Shown in pieces: positions 9,688 to 18,682 of a stretch of DNA of 64,000 nucleotides (the first letter of the stretch is position 1; every line of letters starts with the position of its first letter). The translations under genes and the position numbers were made by a program. The DNA is from Flavobacterium sp. MC2016-06 (GTDB taxonomy: Bacteria; Bacteroidota; Bacteroidia; Flavobacteriales; Flavobacteriaceae): assembly GCF_009711165.2 (NCBI RefSeq), contig NZ_WMID02000004.1, positions 186,001-250,000 on the forward strand. The letters are read 5' to 3'. The notes under the pieces were generated by a model. It saw only the letters and a list, made by a program, of their open reading frames with translations. It had not been told where the DNA came from and did not search any database.

Positions 9688-10758
9688 ATGATTACCATTC
9701 TTTTTACTTACCGAAATAAAGACTTGATAAGAGTTAAAAATTGCTTATTAAGTTTACAAAACCAAACGGTAAAAAATTTTGAAATACTTTTTATTGATTA
9801 CGGTTCACAATCAGTATACAGTCTTGCTCTAAAAGAACTTTTAGAACAATTTCCAGATATTCATTATCATTATACAAATGTCGAAAATCAGCCTTGGTCT
9901 CGGTCAAAAGCTATTAATGTTGGGTTGAAATTGCTTACAACTCCTTATGTTTTTGTAGCAGATATTGATATGTTTTTTAGAGAAGATTTTGTAGAAAAAC
10001 TTCTTGATTTGGCAAGTCCAAATAGATCGATATATTTTAAAGTAGGGTTCTTGAGCAAAGAAACTACTGATTTTTCTAAAAATTTTCAGGCAATTCCAAT
10101 TGCTTTTTCAAGTGAAGCTGGTGCACAAGGATTATCTCTTTTTAGCACAGATAAGCTGCATGAAATAAATGGTTTCGACGAATTTTATCATTTTTGGGGA
10201 TCCGAAGATGAAGATGTACACATACGATTGCAAAATGCAGGTTTTGAAGTTTCTTTTTATGATTCTGAAATTCTGATGTTGCATCAATGGCACCCTAATT
10301 ATCGTAGTTTAGAGCGTAAGGTACTGACTACAGATTTACAACTTTTGGGAGTAGTACAATTAAATCATCAACACCTAAAAAATGCTATTACTCAAAAAAG
10401 TTCGAAAGCAAATGGAGAATATTGGGGCATCTCTATATCTCAACAAGAATATCAGTTATTGCAAGCGCCAGATAGACAGATATTCATAAGTAACAAAAAA
10501 GCAGAAATCGATCATTTTTTTTATTTTACATTTCAACAAAAAAGAAATATTGTTACAGAATACAGATTTCATTTAGATCCTGATTATCGCTCTTTGAAAC
10601 AAAATTTAAAAAAAATTCTCCGCAAAAAAGTACCGCATTATTATACTCTTAAAGAAATTAATGATTTTGCACTATTACATTTGGTTAGTTCTTTAGAAAT
10701 AAAAAATTATCGCTGTCTAGTCGCTCCTGATTTGAAAAGTATATCTTTGATTTTTTAA
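9688..10758 (+). CDS. Glycosyltransferase: GT2 start with GT7-type (galactosyltransferase) C-terminal motif
   Basis: A 356-aa GT-A enzyme. It begins ITILFTYRNKDLIRVKN, has the metal motif DID (92-94, in VADIDMFF), and then FWGSEDED (169-176). This W-G-x-E-D-x-D block is the signature of the C-terminal GT7 galactosyltransferase domain and of chondroitin-polymerase-like GT2 enzymes. The C-terminal ~120 residues have no motif I recognise. The context is a GT14-like gene 4 bp upstream and a GT4 gene 11 bp downstream. Galactosyl or N-acetylgalactosaminyl transfer is suggested by the motif, not proven. Confidence 0.8.
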   Translation: MITILFTYRNKDLIRVKNCLLSLQNQTVKNFEILFIDYGSQSVYSLALKELLEQFPDIHYHYTNVENQPWSRSKAINVGLKLLTTPYVFVADIDMFFREDFVEKLLDLASPNRSIYFKVGFLSKETTDFSKNFQAIPIAFSSEAGAQGLSLFSTDKLHEINGFDEFYHFWGSEDEDVHIRLQNAGFEVSFYDSEILMLHQWHPNYRSLERKVLTTDLQLLGVVQLNHQHLKNAITQKSSKANGEYWGISISQQEYQLLQAPDRQIFISNKKAEIDHFFYFTFQQKRNIVTEYRFHLDPDYRSLKQNLKKILRKKVPHYYTLKEINDFALLHLVSSLEIKNYRCLVAPDLKSISLIF

Positions 10759-10769
10759 AATTATGTATA

Positions 10770-11864
10770 ATGCCTAAAGTAATTTTGATTTCACAAACGC
10801 CACTACCATATTCTAAAATTGGAAGTTGGACGACTCTATATAAAAATTACTTAGAGAGTAATCATAAAATAGATTATGTAATATGTAATAAACCACAATT
10901 ACCATTAGAAAGCGTTAAATATCGTTTTGTTATTAATAGTTTTAAAGACAAACTTATAAAGAAATGGACTAAAAATCCATATTATGGTTATTTAAAAGCA
11001 CTTGATGAAATTATAAAACCCGACGAAAAATATATTATTCAGATTATTGATAATTATGGAATTGTAAAACTACTTATAGAGTTTTTAGAAAAAAAAGGGA
11101 AACGGAATCAGTGTTATATTCAGTTTTTTTATCATGGTTTTGCCCCATTCTATGAAAATTTTCGTGGGCAATGGTTTTTTCAGTCAATTGATGAAATGAT
11201 TCTATTGACCAATGATTCTTATTTAGAACATAAAAAATATTATACGGTTTTACCAACAAGATTTTCAGTATTGCATAATGGAATTGATACATCGAAGTTT
11301 CATCCAGTTTCTATTGTGGAAAAAGAATTATTAAAAAAAGATAAAGATCTTTTAGGGAAAAAAATATTTGTTTGGTGCTCTCAAGATCGACCGAAAAAAG
11401 GATTACATATCATTTTGGATGCTTGGAAGAGACTGTATGAAGCACGTCAAGATATTGTTTTATGGGTTATTGGGAGCGAACATAAATATGTAACTGATGG
11501 GGTTGAATATTTAGGACAAATTCCTAACGATGAATTACCAAAGTATTATCAAACTGCCGACTGTTATTTGTTTCCAACTTTATGTCATGAAGGATTTGGA
11601 ATGAGTTTAATAGAAGCATTACATTGTGGTAATTATTGTATTGCATCTGCAATTGGCGGTGTACCAGAAGTATTGCAATATGGCAAACTCGGTAAATTAA
11701 TAGAAAAGCCGAATTTTGTATCAGAATGGGAAAAAGCTATTTTGGAGTTTTTAAATAATGGAGATAATCTGAGTGTTTTGGTACCAGATGATTTGTATAC
11801 AACAGTAAAATGGAATAAAGGAATGAATCTGATAATTGACAATGCTACGAAAAATATCAGCTAA
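10770..11864 (+). CDS. Glycosyltransferase family 4 (GT-B)
   Basis: A 364-aa GT4 enzyme. The central linker runs into the donor domain at KIFVWCSQDRPKKGLHIILD. The typical E-x7-E block is FPTLCHEGFGMSLIEAL, then GGVPEVLQYGKLG. The N-terminus has ISQTPLPYSKIGSW, a common opening in Bacteroidota GT4 enzymes. It overlaps the next gene, neuA, by 1 bp (TAATG), so it is co-translated with the nonulosonic-acid genes. Donor unknown. Confidence 0.88.
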   Translation: MPKVILISQTPLPYSKIGSWTTLYKNYLESNHKIDYVICNKPQLPLESVKYRFVINSFKDKLIKKWTKNPYYGYLKALDEIIKPDEKYIIQIIDNYGIVKLLIEFLEKKGKRNQCYIQFFYHGFAPFYENFRGQWFFQSIDEMILLTNDSYLEHKKYYTVLPTRFSVLHNGIDTSKFHPVSIVEKELLKKDKDLLGKKIFVWCSQDRPKKGLHIILDAWKRLYEARQDIVLWVIGSEHKYVTDGVEYLGQIPNDELPKYYQTADCYLFPTLCHEGFGMSLIEALHCGNYCIASAIGGVPEVLQYGKLGKLIEKPNFVSEWEKAILEFLNNGDNLSVLVPDDLYTTVKWNKGMNLIIDNATKNIS

Positions 11865-12535
11865 TGAAAACAATTGTTATAATTCCTGCACGAGGCGGTT
11901 CTAAAAGATTACCTCAGAAAAATATAAAATTGTTGGGAAACATCCCTTTATTAGCGCACAGTATTTTATATGCTCAAGCAAATGCAGCTATTGTTGATGA
12001 AATATATGTTTCTACAGATGATGATCAAATTAAACAAGTTGCTTTACAATTTGGAGCAAAAGTCATAGATAGACCACAAACATTATCTGGTGATTTAGAA
12101 CCAACAATTTCTGCGTTAAAAAATGTTTTGGAGCAAATAGATGATGAAGTAGAAAATATTATTCTGTTACAAGCAACAAATCCACTGCGTCCAACAAATT
12201 TATTGAGAGAGGCATTTGAAATTTATCAAAAAAACAATCTGGACAGCTTGTTTACCGTTACCCAAAATCACCAAAAGTTTGGTAAAATAGAAGATGATAA
12301 ATTTATTCCATTTAATTACACAATAGGGCAGCGCAGTCAAGATTTAGAGCCACTGTTTTATGAAAATGGGTTACTTTATATAAGCAAAACAAAACTAATT
12401 TTAGAAGATAAAATTTTATCAGAGAATGCTTTTCCTTTAAAAATGAATCATATTTTTGCCAATATTGATATTGATACAGAAAGTGATTTTGAATATGCAC
12501 AATTTATACATTCTCTAAATTATAATGAAAGATAA
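11864..12535 (+). CDS. neuA: CMP-N-acetylneuraminate (nonulosonate) cytidylyltransferase
   Basis: A 223-aa enzyme with the CTP-binding loop ARGGSKRLPQKN (9-20), VSTDDDQI and LQATNPLRP, all characteristic of the NeuA/CTP_transf_3 family. It activates a nonulosonic acid as its CMP-sugar, the donor for a sialyl-type transferase. The length matches single-domain NeuA; there is no acetylesterase domain. neuB and neuC homologues lie 1-3 kb downstream in the same transcript, which supports Neu5Ac or a close relative over CMP-Kdo. The acyltransferase gene overlaps its 3' end by 11 bp. Legionaminate-type cytidylyltransferase (PtmB-like) remains possible. Confidence 0.88.
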   Translation: MKTIVIIPARGGSKRLPQKNIKLLGNIPLLAHSILYAQANAAIVDEIYVSTDDDQIKQVALQFGAKVIDRPQTLSGDLEPTISALKNVLEQIDDEVENIILLQATNPLRPTNLLREAFEIYQKNNLDSLFTVTQNHQKFGKIEDDKFIPFNYTIGQRSQDLEPLFYENGLLYISKTKLILEDKILSENAFPLKMNHIFANIDIDTESDFEYAQFIHSLNYNER

Positions 12536-13631
12536 AATTTATTTTCCTAATCTTAATGGGGTAAGATTTATAGCGGCTTTTATGGTCATATTTAGTCACA
12601 TAGAATTAAATAAATCTTATTTTAAGATACAGCATCATTTTCAAGATGTTAAACATTTAGGAAGATTGGGAGTTTTATTGTTTTTTGTTTTAAGTGGGTT
12701 TTTAATAACTTTTCTACTGCTTATGGAAAAGGAAAAAAGAGCAACAATATTATATATAGATTTTTATAGGAGAAGAATTCTAAGAATCTGGCCATTGTAC
12801 TATTTTATTGTAATTGTATCATTATTTGTACTTCCTTTTTTTGATCTTTTTCATATACCAAAATTCAATTTAGATATTACTAGTTCATTTGAATATTTCA
12901 AGGTTATTCTATTGTTTGTTTTTTTCTTACCCAATTTGTTAATCCAGATCAAATTAGTTCCCTTTGCAACACAAACATGGTCAATAGGAACAGAAGAACA
13001 ATTTTATCTTATTTGGCCTTGGATAATAAATTACTTTACTAAACTTGTTCGATTATTTATAATTTTAATTATTGGTTACAATATTCTTTTGTATTTAATC
13101 GGAATGAATTTTTTTCAAAATATACCATACTCTAGTTTGATAAAAGGATTTATTAATGCATTTCAATTAGATGCACTTACTATAGGAGCTTTGGCAGCTT
13201 ACTTGCTCTATTCTAAACATCAAGTTCTGAGATTTTTTGCTTTTACACCATTATTTATAATCTCGATTATTTCTATAATTTCATTAATCGTATTTAATAT
13301 AAATATTTCTTTTGGAAATTCAGTTTTATATGCACTTCATTTTGGAATCATAATCTTATGTCTTGTTTATAATCCAAAATTGAAAAGTTTATTAGAAAAT
13401 AGAGTATTCAATTATCTAGGAAAAATTTCTTATGGTTTGTATATGTACCACCAAATACTAATTGTTGCGTCGATAAACATTCTATTAAAATTCAATATTG
13501 CTAATAACTATCTGATTTATATTTTGTCTATATTTTTGACAATTATAATCTCAGCTATTTCTTATCGTTGCTTAGAAACCCCTTTTTTAAATAAAAAAAG
13601 AACATTGTCTATATTTAATAATGAAAAATAA
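12525..13631 (+). CDS. Acyltransferase 3 family membrane O-acyltransferase
   Basis: A 368-aa integral membrane protein with about ten hydrophobic segments. The AT3 family landmarks are present: [16 protein letters not shown] near the N-terminus, containing the essential His, then [13 protein letters not shown] and [14 protein letters not shown]. Members O-acetylate sugars of O-antigens, capsules or peptidoglycan, using acetyl-CoA from the cytoplasm. It is wedged between neuA and neuB with overlaps of 11 bp on both sides, which suggests that it modifies the nonulosonic acid or the finished repeat. The substrate is inferred from position only. Confidence 0.88.
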   Translation: MKDKIYFPNLNGVRFIAAFMVIFSHIELNKSYFKIQHHFQDVKHLGRLGVLLFFVLSGFLITFLLLMEKEKRATILYIDFYRRRILRIWPLYYFIVIVSLFVLPFFDLFHIPKFNLDITSSFEYFKVILLFVFFLPNLLIQIKLVPFATQTWSIGTEEQFYLIWPWIINYFTKLVRLFIILIIGYNILLYLIGMNFFQNIPYSSLIKGFINAFQLDALTIGALAAYLLYSKHQVLRFFAFTPLFIISIISIISLIVFNINISFGNSVLYALHFGIIILCLVYNPKLKSLLENRVFNYLGKISYGLYMYHQILIVASINILLKFNIANNYLIYILSIFLTIIISAISYRCLETPFLNKKRTLSIFNNEK

Positions 13632-14676
13632 TAAAATGAACCCATATATAGAAATTGCAGGCAGAAAAATTGGTTTAGATTTCCCGCCATTAGTAATAGC
13701 CGAAATAGGAATAAACCATGAAGGTTCTTTACAAGTAGCTAAAGAAATGGTTGATGCTGCACATAGAGCAGGAGTTGAGGTTGTAAAACATCAAACCCAT
13801 ATTGTTGAAGACGAAATGAGCGGTGCCGCAAAAAAAGTAATTCCTGGTAATGCCGATGTTTCTATTTATGAGATTATGGAGCGCTGTTCATTAAACGAAA
13901 GTGATGAATTGGAACTTAAGAAATATGTCGAAAGTAAAGGGATGATTTTTATTTCGACCCCATTTTCGCGAGCAGCTGCCGAGAGATTAAAAAAGTTTGA
14001 TATTCCAGCTTATAAAATTGGTTCAGGAGAGTGTAATAACTATCCATTGTTAGAACATATTGCATCGTTTGGTAAACCTGTAATTTTAAGTACGGGAATG
14101 AATACGATAGAAAGTGTTCAGAAAGCAGTAGCAATTTTTGATAAATACAATGTTCCTGTTGCTCTTTTGCATACTACTAATTTATATCCAACGCCAATTC
14201 ATTTGGTTCGTTATGGAGCAATGATAGAATTACATGAAGCTTTTCCAGATAAAGTTTTCGGATTAAGTGATCATACCTTAAACAATAATGCCTGTTTAGG
14301 AGCCGTAGCTCTTGGAGGAAGTATTTTAGAAAGACATTTTACAGATCATATGCAGCGCACAGGACCAGATATTGTTTGCAGTATGGATGAAAAAGCATGT
14401 CAAGAATTAATTGTTTCATCTGCAGAAATTGCATTAATGAGAGGCGGAACAAAAAAGCCAGCCTTAGAAGAGCAAGTGACAATTGATTTTGCATTTGCAA
14501 CAGTTTGCTCTATTAAAAGTATTAAAAAAGGAGAAATCTTTACCAAAGAAAATATTTGGGTAAAACGCCCAGGAACAGGGAAAATTTTAGCAGAAAATTT
14601 TAATGAAGTACTTGGAAAAACAGCGGTAAGAAATATTGAAAATGATGAACAATTAGACTTTTCAGATTTTGAATAA
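13621..14676 (+). CDS. neuB: N-acetylneuraminate (nonulosonic acid) synthase
   Basis: A 351-aa NeuB enzyme with a TIM barrel plus C-terminal SAF (antifreeze-like) domain. Visible motifs are [63 protein letters not shown], and the SAF stretch [18 protein letters not shown]. From memory these blocks resemble Campylobacter jejuni NeuB1 (Neu5Ac synthase) more than the Pse or Leg synthases. It condenses PEP with ManNAc or a related sugar. The ATG at 13621 overlaps the upstream stop; a second ATG at 13636 (MNPYIEIAG) is an equally plausible start. The next gene overlaps by 8 bp. Confidence 0.92.
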   Translation: MKNNKMNPYIEIAGRKIGLDFPPLVIAEIGINHEGSLQVAKEMVDAAHRAGVEVVKHQTHIVEDEMSGAAKKVIPGNADVSIYEIMERCSLNESDELELKKYVESKGMIFISTPFSRAAAERLKKFDIPAYKIGSGECNNYPLLEHIASFGKPVILSTGMNTIESVQKAVAIFDKYNVPVALLHTTNLYPTPIHLVRYGAMIELHEAFPDKVFGLSDHTLNNNACLGAVALGGSILERHFTDHMQRTGPDIVCSMDEKACQELIVSSAEIALMRGGTKKPALEEQVTIDFAFATVCSIKSIKKGEIFTKENIWVKRPGTGKILAENFNEVLGKTAVRNIENDEQLDFSDFE

Positions 14677-15802
14677 TTCAAAAAAAAAGATTCTTTTCCT
14701 AACCGGAACCCGTGCAGACTTTGGGAAGATAAAATCATTAATTCAAACGCTTGAAAAGACACAAGATTTTGAAGTTTTTGTTTTTGTAACCGGAATGCAT
14801 TTACAGGAGTTATATGGTTATACCTTAATAGAAATCGAACGTTGTAATTTTAAAAATGTTTTTACTTTTCAGAATCACACACACGAAACTACAATGGATT
14901 TAACTTTGGCAAAAACCATAGAAGGATTATCTAGTTATTGCAAGACCATCAATCCAGATATGATTGTAGTGCATGGTGACCGTGTAGAAACACTTGCTGG
15001 TGCCATCGTAGGATCTTTAAATAATATATTAGTAGCACATATAGAAGGTGGAGAAGTTTCGGGCACTGTAGACGAGTTAATTCGTCATAGCGTTAGCAAA
15101 CTAAGTCATATTCATTTTGTTTCTAACGAAGAGGCAAAAAAAAGGCTTTTACAAATGGGAGAAATTCAAGAATCAATTTTTACAATAGGTTCTCCAGATA
15201 TTGACATTATGTTTTCAGATCAATTACCAGATTTGATAAAAGCAAAAGAATATTATAATATAGATTTTGAAAAATATGCTATTGTAATGTTTCATCCTGT
15301 TACAACCGAAATCAAGGAAATGCAGGAGTATGCAACAGATTTTGTGAACTCATTATTAAAAGACAACCATAATTATATTGTTATTTTTCCAAATAATGAT
15401 TTAGGAAGTCAATTTATACTAGACGCTTACGAAAAATTAAAATCAAATTTGAGATTTAGAATTTTTCCATCACTTAGATTCGAGTATTTTTTAACCTTCT
15501 TAAAAAATAGTCAGTTTATAATAGGAAACAGTAGTGCTGGAATTCGAGAAGCACCTTATTATGGAATTCCAATTATTAACATCGGAACAAGACAGCAGAA
15601 TAGAGCCATTCATGCAGATATTATAAATACTGATTATTCTGAGAAAAGTATAAAAGAAGCATTAGATTTAATCGTATCGCATAAAGTTAAAGCTTCAAAC
15701 GAAGATTTTGGACAAGGAAATAGTAACGAGTTATTTCTGCAGTGTCTTCAAAAACAAGATATTTGGCAGCTCAATCATCAAAAACAGTTTAGAGATTTTT
15801 AA
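14669..15802 (+). CDS. neuC: UDP-N-acetylglucosamine 2-epimerase (hydrolysing)
   Basis: A 377-aa GT-B-fold epimerase with [14 protein letters not shown] at the N-terminus, [30 protein letters not shown] and [14 protein letters not shown], the complete NeuC pattern. It converts UDP-GlcNAc to ManNAc plus UDP and so feeds neuB. The start is a TTG (14669) inside an 8-bp overlap with neuB. No in-frame ATG occurs before the conserved GTRAD loop, so the TTG start is almost forced. A GDP-dependent legionaminate route (LegG) is the alternative, but no other Leg-pathway gene is present. neuA, neuB and neuC together can make CMP-Neu5Ac. Confidence 0.9.
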   Translation: MNNSKKKILFLTGTRADFGKIKSLIQTLEKTQDFEVFVFVTGMHLQELYGYTLIEIERCNFKNVFTFQNHTHETTMDLTLAKTIEGLSSYCKTINPDMIVVHGDRVETLAGAIVGSLNNILVAHIEGGEVSGTVDELIRHSVSKLSHIHFVSNEEAKKRLLQMGEIQESIFTIGSPDIDIMFSDQLPDLIKAKEYYNIDFEKYAIVMFHPVTTEIKEMQEYATDFVNSLLKDNHNYIVIFPNNDLGSQFILDAYEKLKSNLRFRIFPSLRFEYFLTFLKNSQFIIGNSSAGIREAPYYGIPIINIGTRQQNRAIHADIINTDYSEKSIKEALDLIVSHKVKASNEDFGQGNSNELFLQCLQKQDIWQLNHQKQFRDF

Positions 15803-17196
15803 TGAAAAATAATAAGATATTTATTTTATTGCCTGACGGAGTTGGCTTACGAAATTTTGCATTTACAAATTTTCATAAGATTGGCGTTGAAAATGGGTTT
15901 GATATTACATTTTGGAATAATACACCTTTTGATTTAAGTGAATTAGGTTTTAAAGAAATCAAAATTGATAAGGCCAAGACCCACATATTTGCTGATATTT
16001 ATAAAAATGCCAGAAAACATATTGAACTCAATTTAAATATTAAAAAGAGTCACGATGTTGTATATGATACCTATAGATTTCCTTTTAATTATAAAGGCAT
16101 CAATAATAAAATAAAAAGCTATGCTTCTCGGTTTTTAATTTCAAATTACTCTTCAGAAAAAGGATTAAAATTCATTCGAGAGAAGATTAGTAAAAACGAA
16201 AAAACAACAACTTATTATCAAAAATGCGTTGAGACTCTACAAGAAGAAAGGCCCGCAATAGTTTTTTGTACAAATCAGCGTCCTATTCTTGCAGTTGCAC
16301 CAATTTTAGCAGCTAAACAATTAGGAATTCCAACAGCGACGTTTATTTTTTCGTGGGATAATTTGCCTAAAGCAACAATGGTGGTTGAAACAGATTATTA
16401 TTTTGTTTGGAGCGAACATATGAAAAAGGAATTACTAAACTATTATCCTTACATAGAAGAAAAGCAAGTATTCATTTCTGGAACTCCTCAATTTGAAACA
16501 CATTTTAGTTCAGAGAATTTGGTTTCACGAGAACTTTTCTTCGAACAAAATAAATTAGATATAAATAAAAGATATATCTGTTATTCAGGAGATGATGTCA
16601 CAACTTGTCCTGATGATTCAGAGTATTTAAAAGATGTTGCAGAAGCTGTTAGTAAGCTAAATGCTGAAGGAGAAAATTTGGGTATTATTTTCAGACGATG
16701 CCCAGTTGATTTTTCTAATCGATACGATAAAGTACTTGAAGAATATAAAAATAGTATTACTCCAATTGCACCCGAGTGGAAAAAAATAAGTGAAGGCTGG
16801 AACACAATTCTACCAACTTATAATGATGTTATTTTACAGATGAATACCATTAAACATACCGAAATGGTAGTTAATCTTGGCTCATCAATGGTTTTTGATT
16901 ATGTAAGTTACAAAAAGACATGTTCTTTTATAAATTATGACGTTCCTGATAGGAAAGATAAAAATTGGTCTGTTGCTAAAATCTACAATTACATTCATTT
17001 TAGATCAATGCCAAATAAAGAAGCAGTCTTGTGGTTGAACTCACCAGGTGAAATTGCTCAAAAAATAAAAAGAGGCTTAGAAAAACCAAATGAAACGGTA
17101 CAAAATGCTCAAAAATGGTTTGAAATAATTAATCAGCAGCCACCAGAATCTTCATCAAGAAGAATTTGGCAGGCAATAGAAAAAATCATAAATTAA
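15802..17196 (+). CDS. Uncharacterised GT-B-like protein, candidate nonulosonate transferase
   Basis: A 464-aa protein that overlaps neuC by 1 bp (TAATG). I do not recognise a named family. Three blocks look like a GT-B transferase: FSWDNLPKA (~183-191) after an alternating strand, ISGTPQFE (~225-232), and NLGSSMVFDYVSYK (~358-371), which resembles the acidic donor-binding block of CDP-glycerol/UDP-sugar transferases and surface-polymer sugar transferases. There are no membrane segments. With neuA, neuB and neuC upstream and no known sialyltransferase family (GT42, GT52, GT80, GT38) visible in the cluster, it is the best candidate to use the CMP-sugar. That role is inference from position. 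Confidence 0.6.
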   Translation: MKNNKIFILLPDGVGLRNFAFTNFHKIGVENGFDITFWNNTPFDLSELGFKEIKIDKAKTHIFADIYKNARKHIELNLNIKKSHDVVYDTYRFPFNYKGINNKIKSYASRFLISNYSSEKGLKFIREKISKNEKTTTYYQKCVETLQEERPAIVFCTNQRPILAVAPILAAKQLGIPTATFIFSWDNLPKATMVVETDYYFVWSEHMKKELLNYYPYIEEKQVFISGTPQFETHFSSENLVSRELFFEQNKLDINKRYICYSGDDVTTCPDDSEYLKDVAEAVSKLNAEGENLGIIFRRCPVDFSNRYDKVLEEYKNSITPIAPEWKKISEGWNTILPTYNDVILQMNTIKHTEMVVNLGSSMVFDYVSYKKTCSFINYDVPDRKDKNWSVAKIYNYIHFRSMPNKEAVLWLNSPGEIAQKIKRGLEKPNETVQNAQKWFEIINQQPPESSSRRIWQAIEKIIN

Positions 17197-17248
17197 AAAT
17201 TGATTTTAAGTTTTAGAAAAGTATAGTTTTAATTTATCAATACACTTC

Positions 17249-18682
17249 ATGTTTTTTAACTCCTTGGCTTTTGCCATTTTTTTACCAATAGTTTTCTTTC
17301 TCTATTGGTTTGTTTTTAATAAAACTAAAAGTTCACAAAATGCTTTATTAATAGTCGCGAGTTATTATTTCTATTCTTGTTGGGATTGGAGATTCTTATT
17401 TTTATTGGTTTTCTCCACTTTTTTAGATTATTACACAGGAATTCAAATTGAAAAAGGAAAGTCAGAAAAAAGCAGAAAATTTTGGTTTTGGCTGAGTATT
17501 TTGGTCAATTTAGGTTTTTTAGGAATTTTTAAATACTATAACTTTTTTGCAGTTTCGTTTTCAGAATTATTTAATTCTGCAGGACTAAAAGCAAGTCCGA
17601 TATTATTGAAAGTAATTCTTCCTGTAGGGATTTCATTCTACACTTTCCACGGATTATCGTATGTAATTGATATCTATTATAAAAGAATAAAAGCGGAACA
17701 TAACTTTGTTGATTATTCTTTATTTGTGAGTTATTTTCCACTTCTGGTTGCAGGGCCAATTGAGAGAGCGACACATTTATTGCCTCAAGTAAAAATAAAA
17801 CGAGAGTTTGATTTTCAAATTGCAAAAGAAGGAGTCTGTCAAATTATTTGGGGGCTAGTTAAAAAAGTAGTTATTGCAGATACGTGTGCAACTTATGCTA
17901 ACGCTATTTTTGATCATTATAATTCAATGAATTCCTTTTCGCTTATTTTGGGAGCAGTATATTTTGCGTTTCAAATTTATGGAGATTTTTCAGGATATTC
18001 AGACATCGCACTTGGAGTTTCAAAATTGTTTGGTTTAGATTTATTGAGGAATTTTAATTATCCTTATTTCTCAAGAGATATTGCTGAGTTTTGGCGTCGC
18101 TGGCACATTTCACTTTCGTCTTGGTTTCGTGATTATTTGTACATTCCTTTAGGAGGAAGCAAAGGTGGCATCTGGATGAAAATTAGAAATACATTTATCA
18201 TTTTTGTAGTCAGCGGATTTTGGCATGGTGCCAATTGGACTTACATTGTCTGGGGCTTCATAAATGCAGTTTATTTCCTCCCATTGCTTTTATCAAATAG
18301 TAATCGGAATAATATGGACGCAATTCAACTGAAATTCAATTTTGATTCTGTAAAAGTGATGTTCAGTATTGTATATACTTTTTTCTTGACCTGCGTTGCT
18401 TGGGTCTTCTTTAGAGCAAAAACGATTACAGATGCAATTTTATATCTGAAAAGAATCGTTACTAATGGAGATTTTAAAAGCCAATATTTAGATAACGAAC
18501 GTTATAATTATGAATTGTTACTAATGATTGTAGTATTTGTTTTAATAGAATGGAATAGCCGTACCAAAATAGAACCTTTGTCAGGGAAAAGAAGTATGCT
18601 GAAATTAACTTTAGCAGTTTTAGCTATACTTGCTTTAGGAACTTATTCAGATTACAAAGAATTCATATATTTTCAATTTTAA
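17249..18682 (+). CDS. MBOAT family membrane O-acyltransferase (AlgI-like)
   Basis: A 477-aa polytopic protein with about ten to twelve hydrophobic segments. MBOAT landmarks are clear: FQIYGDFSGYSDIALG (~241-256), FWRRWHISLSSWFRDYLYIP (~281-300), and the catalytic His in GFWHGANWTYIVWG (His ~326). AlgI/DltB-like members move acetyl groups across the inner membrane and hand them to a periplasmic SGNH partner. The next gene, overlapping by 1 bp, encodes such a partner. A 52-bp gap precedes the gene, one of the larger gaps in the cluster. Confidence 0.92.
   Translation: MFFNSLAFAIFLPIVFFLYWFVFNKTKSSQNALLIVASYYFYSCWDWRFLFLLVFSTFLDYYTGIQIEKGKSEKSRKFWFWLSILVNLGFLGIFKYYNFFAVSFSELFNSAGLKASPILLKVILPVGISFYTFHGLSYVIDIYYKRIKAEHNFVDYSLFVSYFPLLVAGPIERATHLLPQVKIKREFDFQIAKEGVCQIIWGLVKKVVIADTCATYANAIFDHYNSMNSFSLILGAVYFAFQIYGDFSGYSDIALGVSKLFGLDLLRNFNYPYFSRDIAEFWRRWHISLSSWFRDYLYIPLGGSKGGIWMKIRNTFIIFVVSGFWHGANWTYIVWGFINAVYFLPLLLSNSNRNNMDAIQLKFNFDSVKVMFSIVYTFFLTCVAWVFFRAKTITDAILYLKRIVTNGDFKSQYLDNERYNYELLLMIVVFVLIEWNSRTKIEPLSGKRSMLKLTLAVLAILALGTYSDYKEFIYFQF

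Noticed and set aside
11864..12535. KdsB (CMP-Kdo synthetase) instead of NeuA
   Set aside because: The ARGGSKRLPQKN loop and the neuB/neuC neighbours favour NeuA; KdsB has a different P-loop context.
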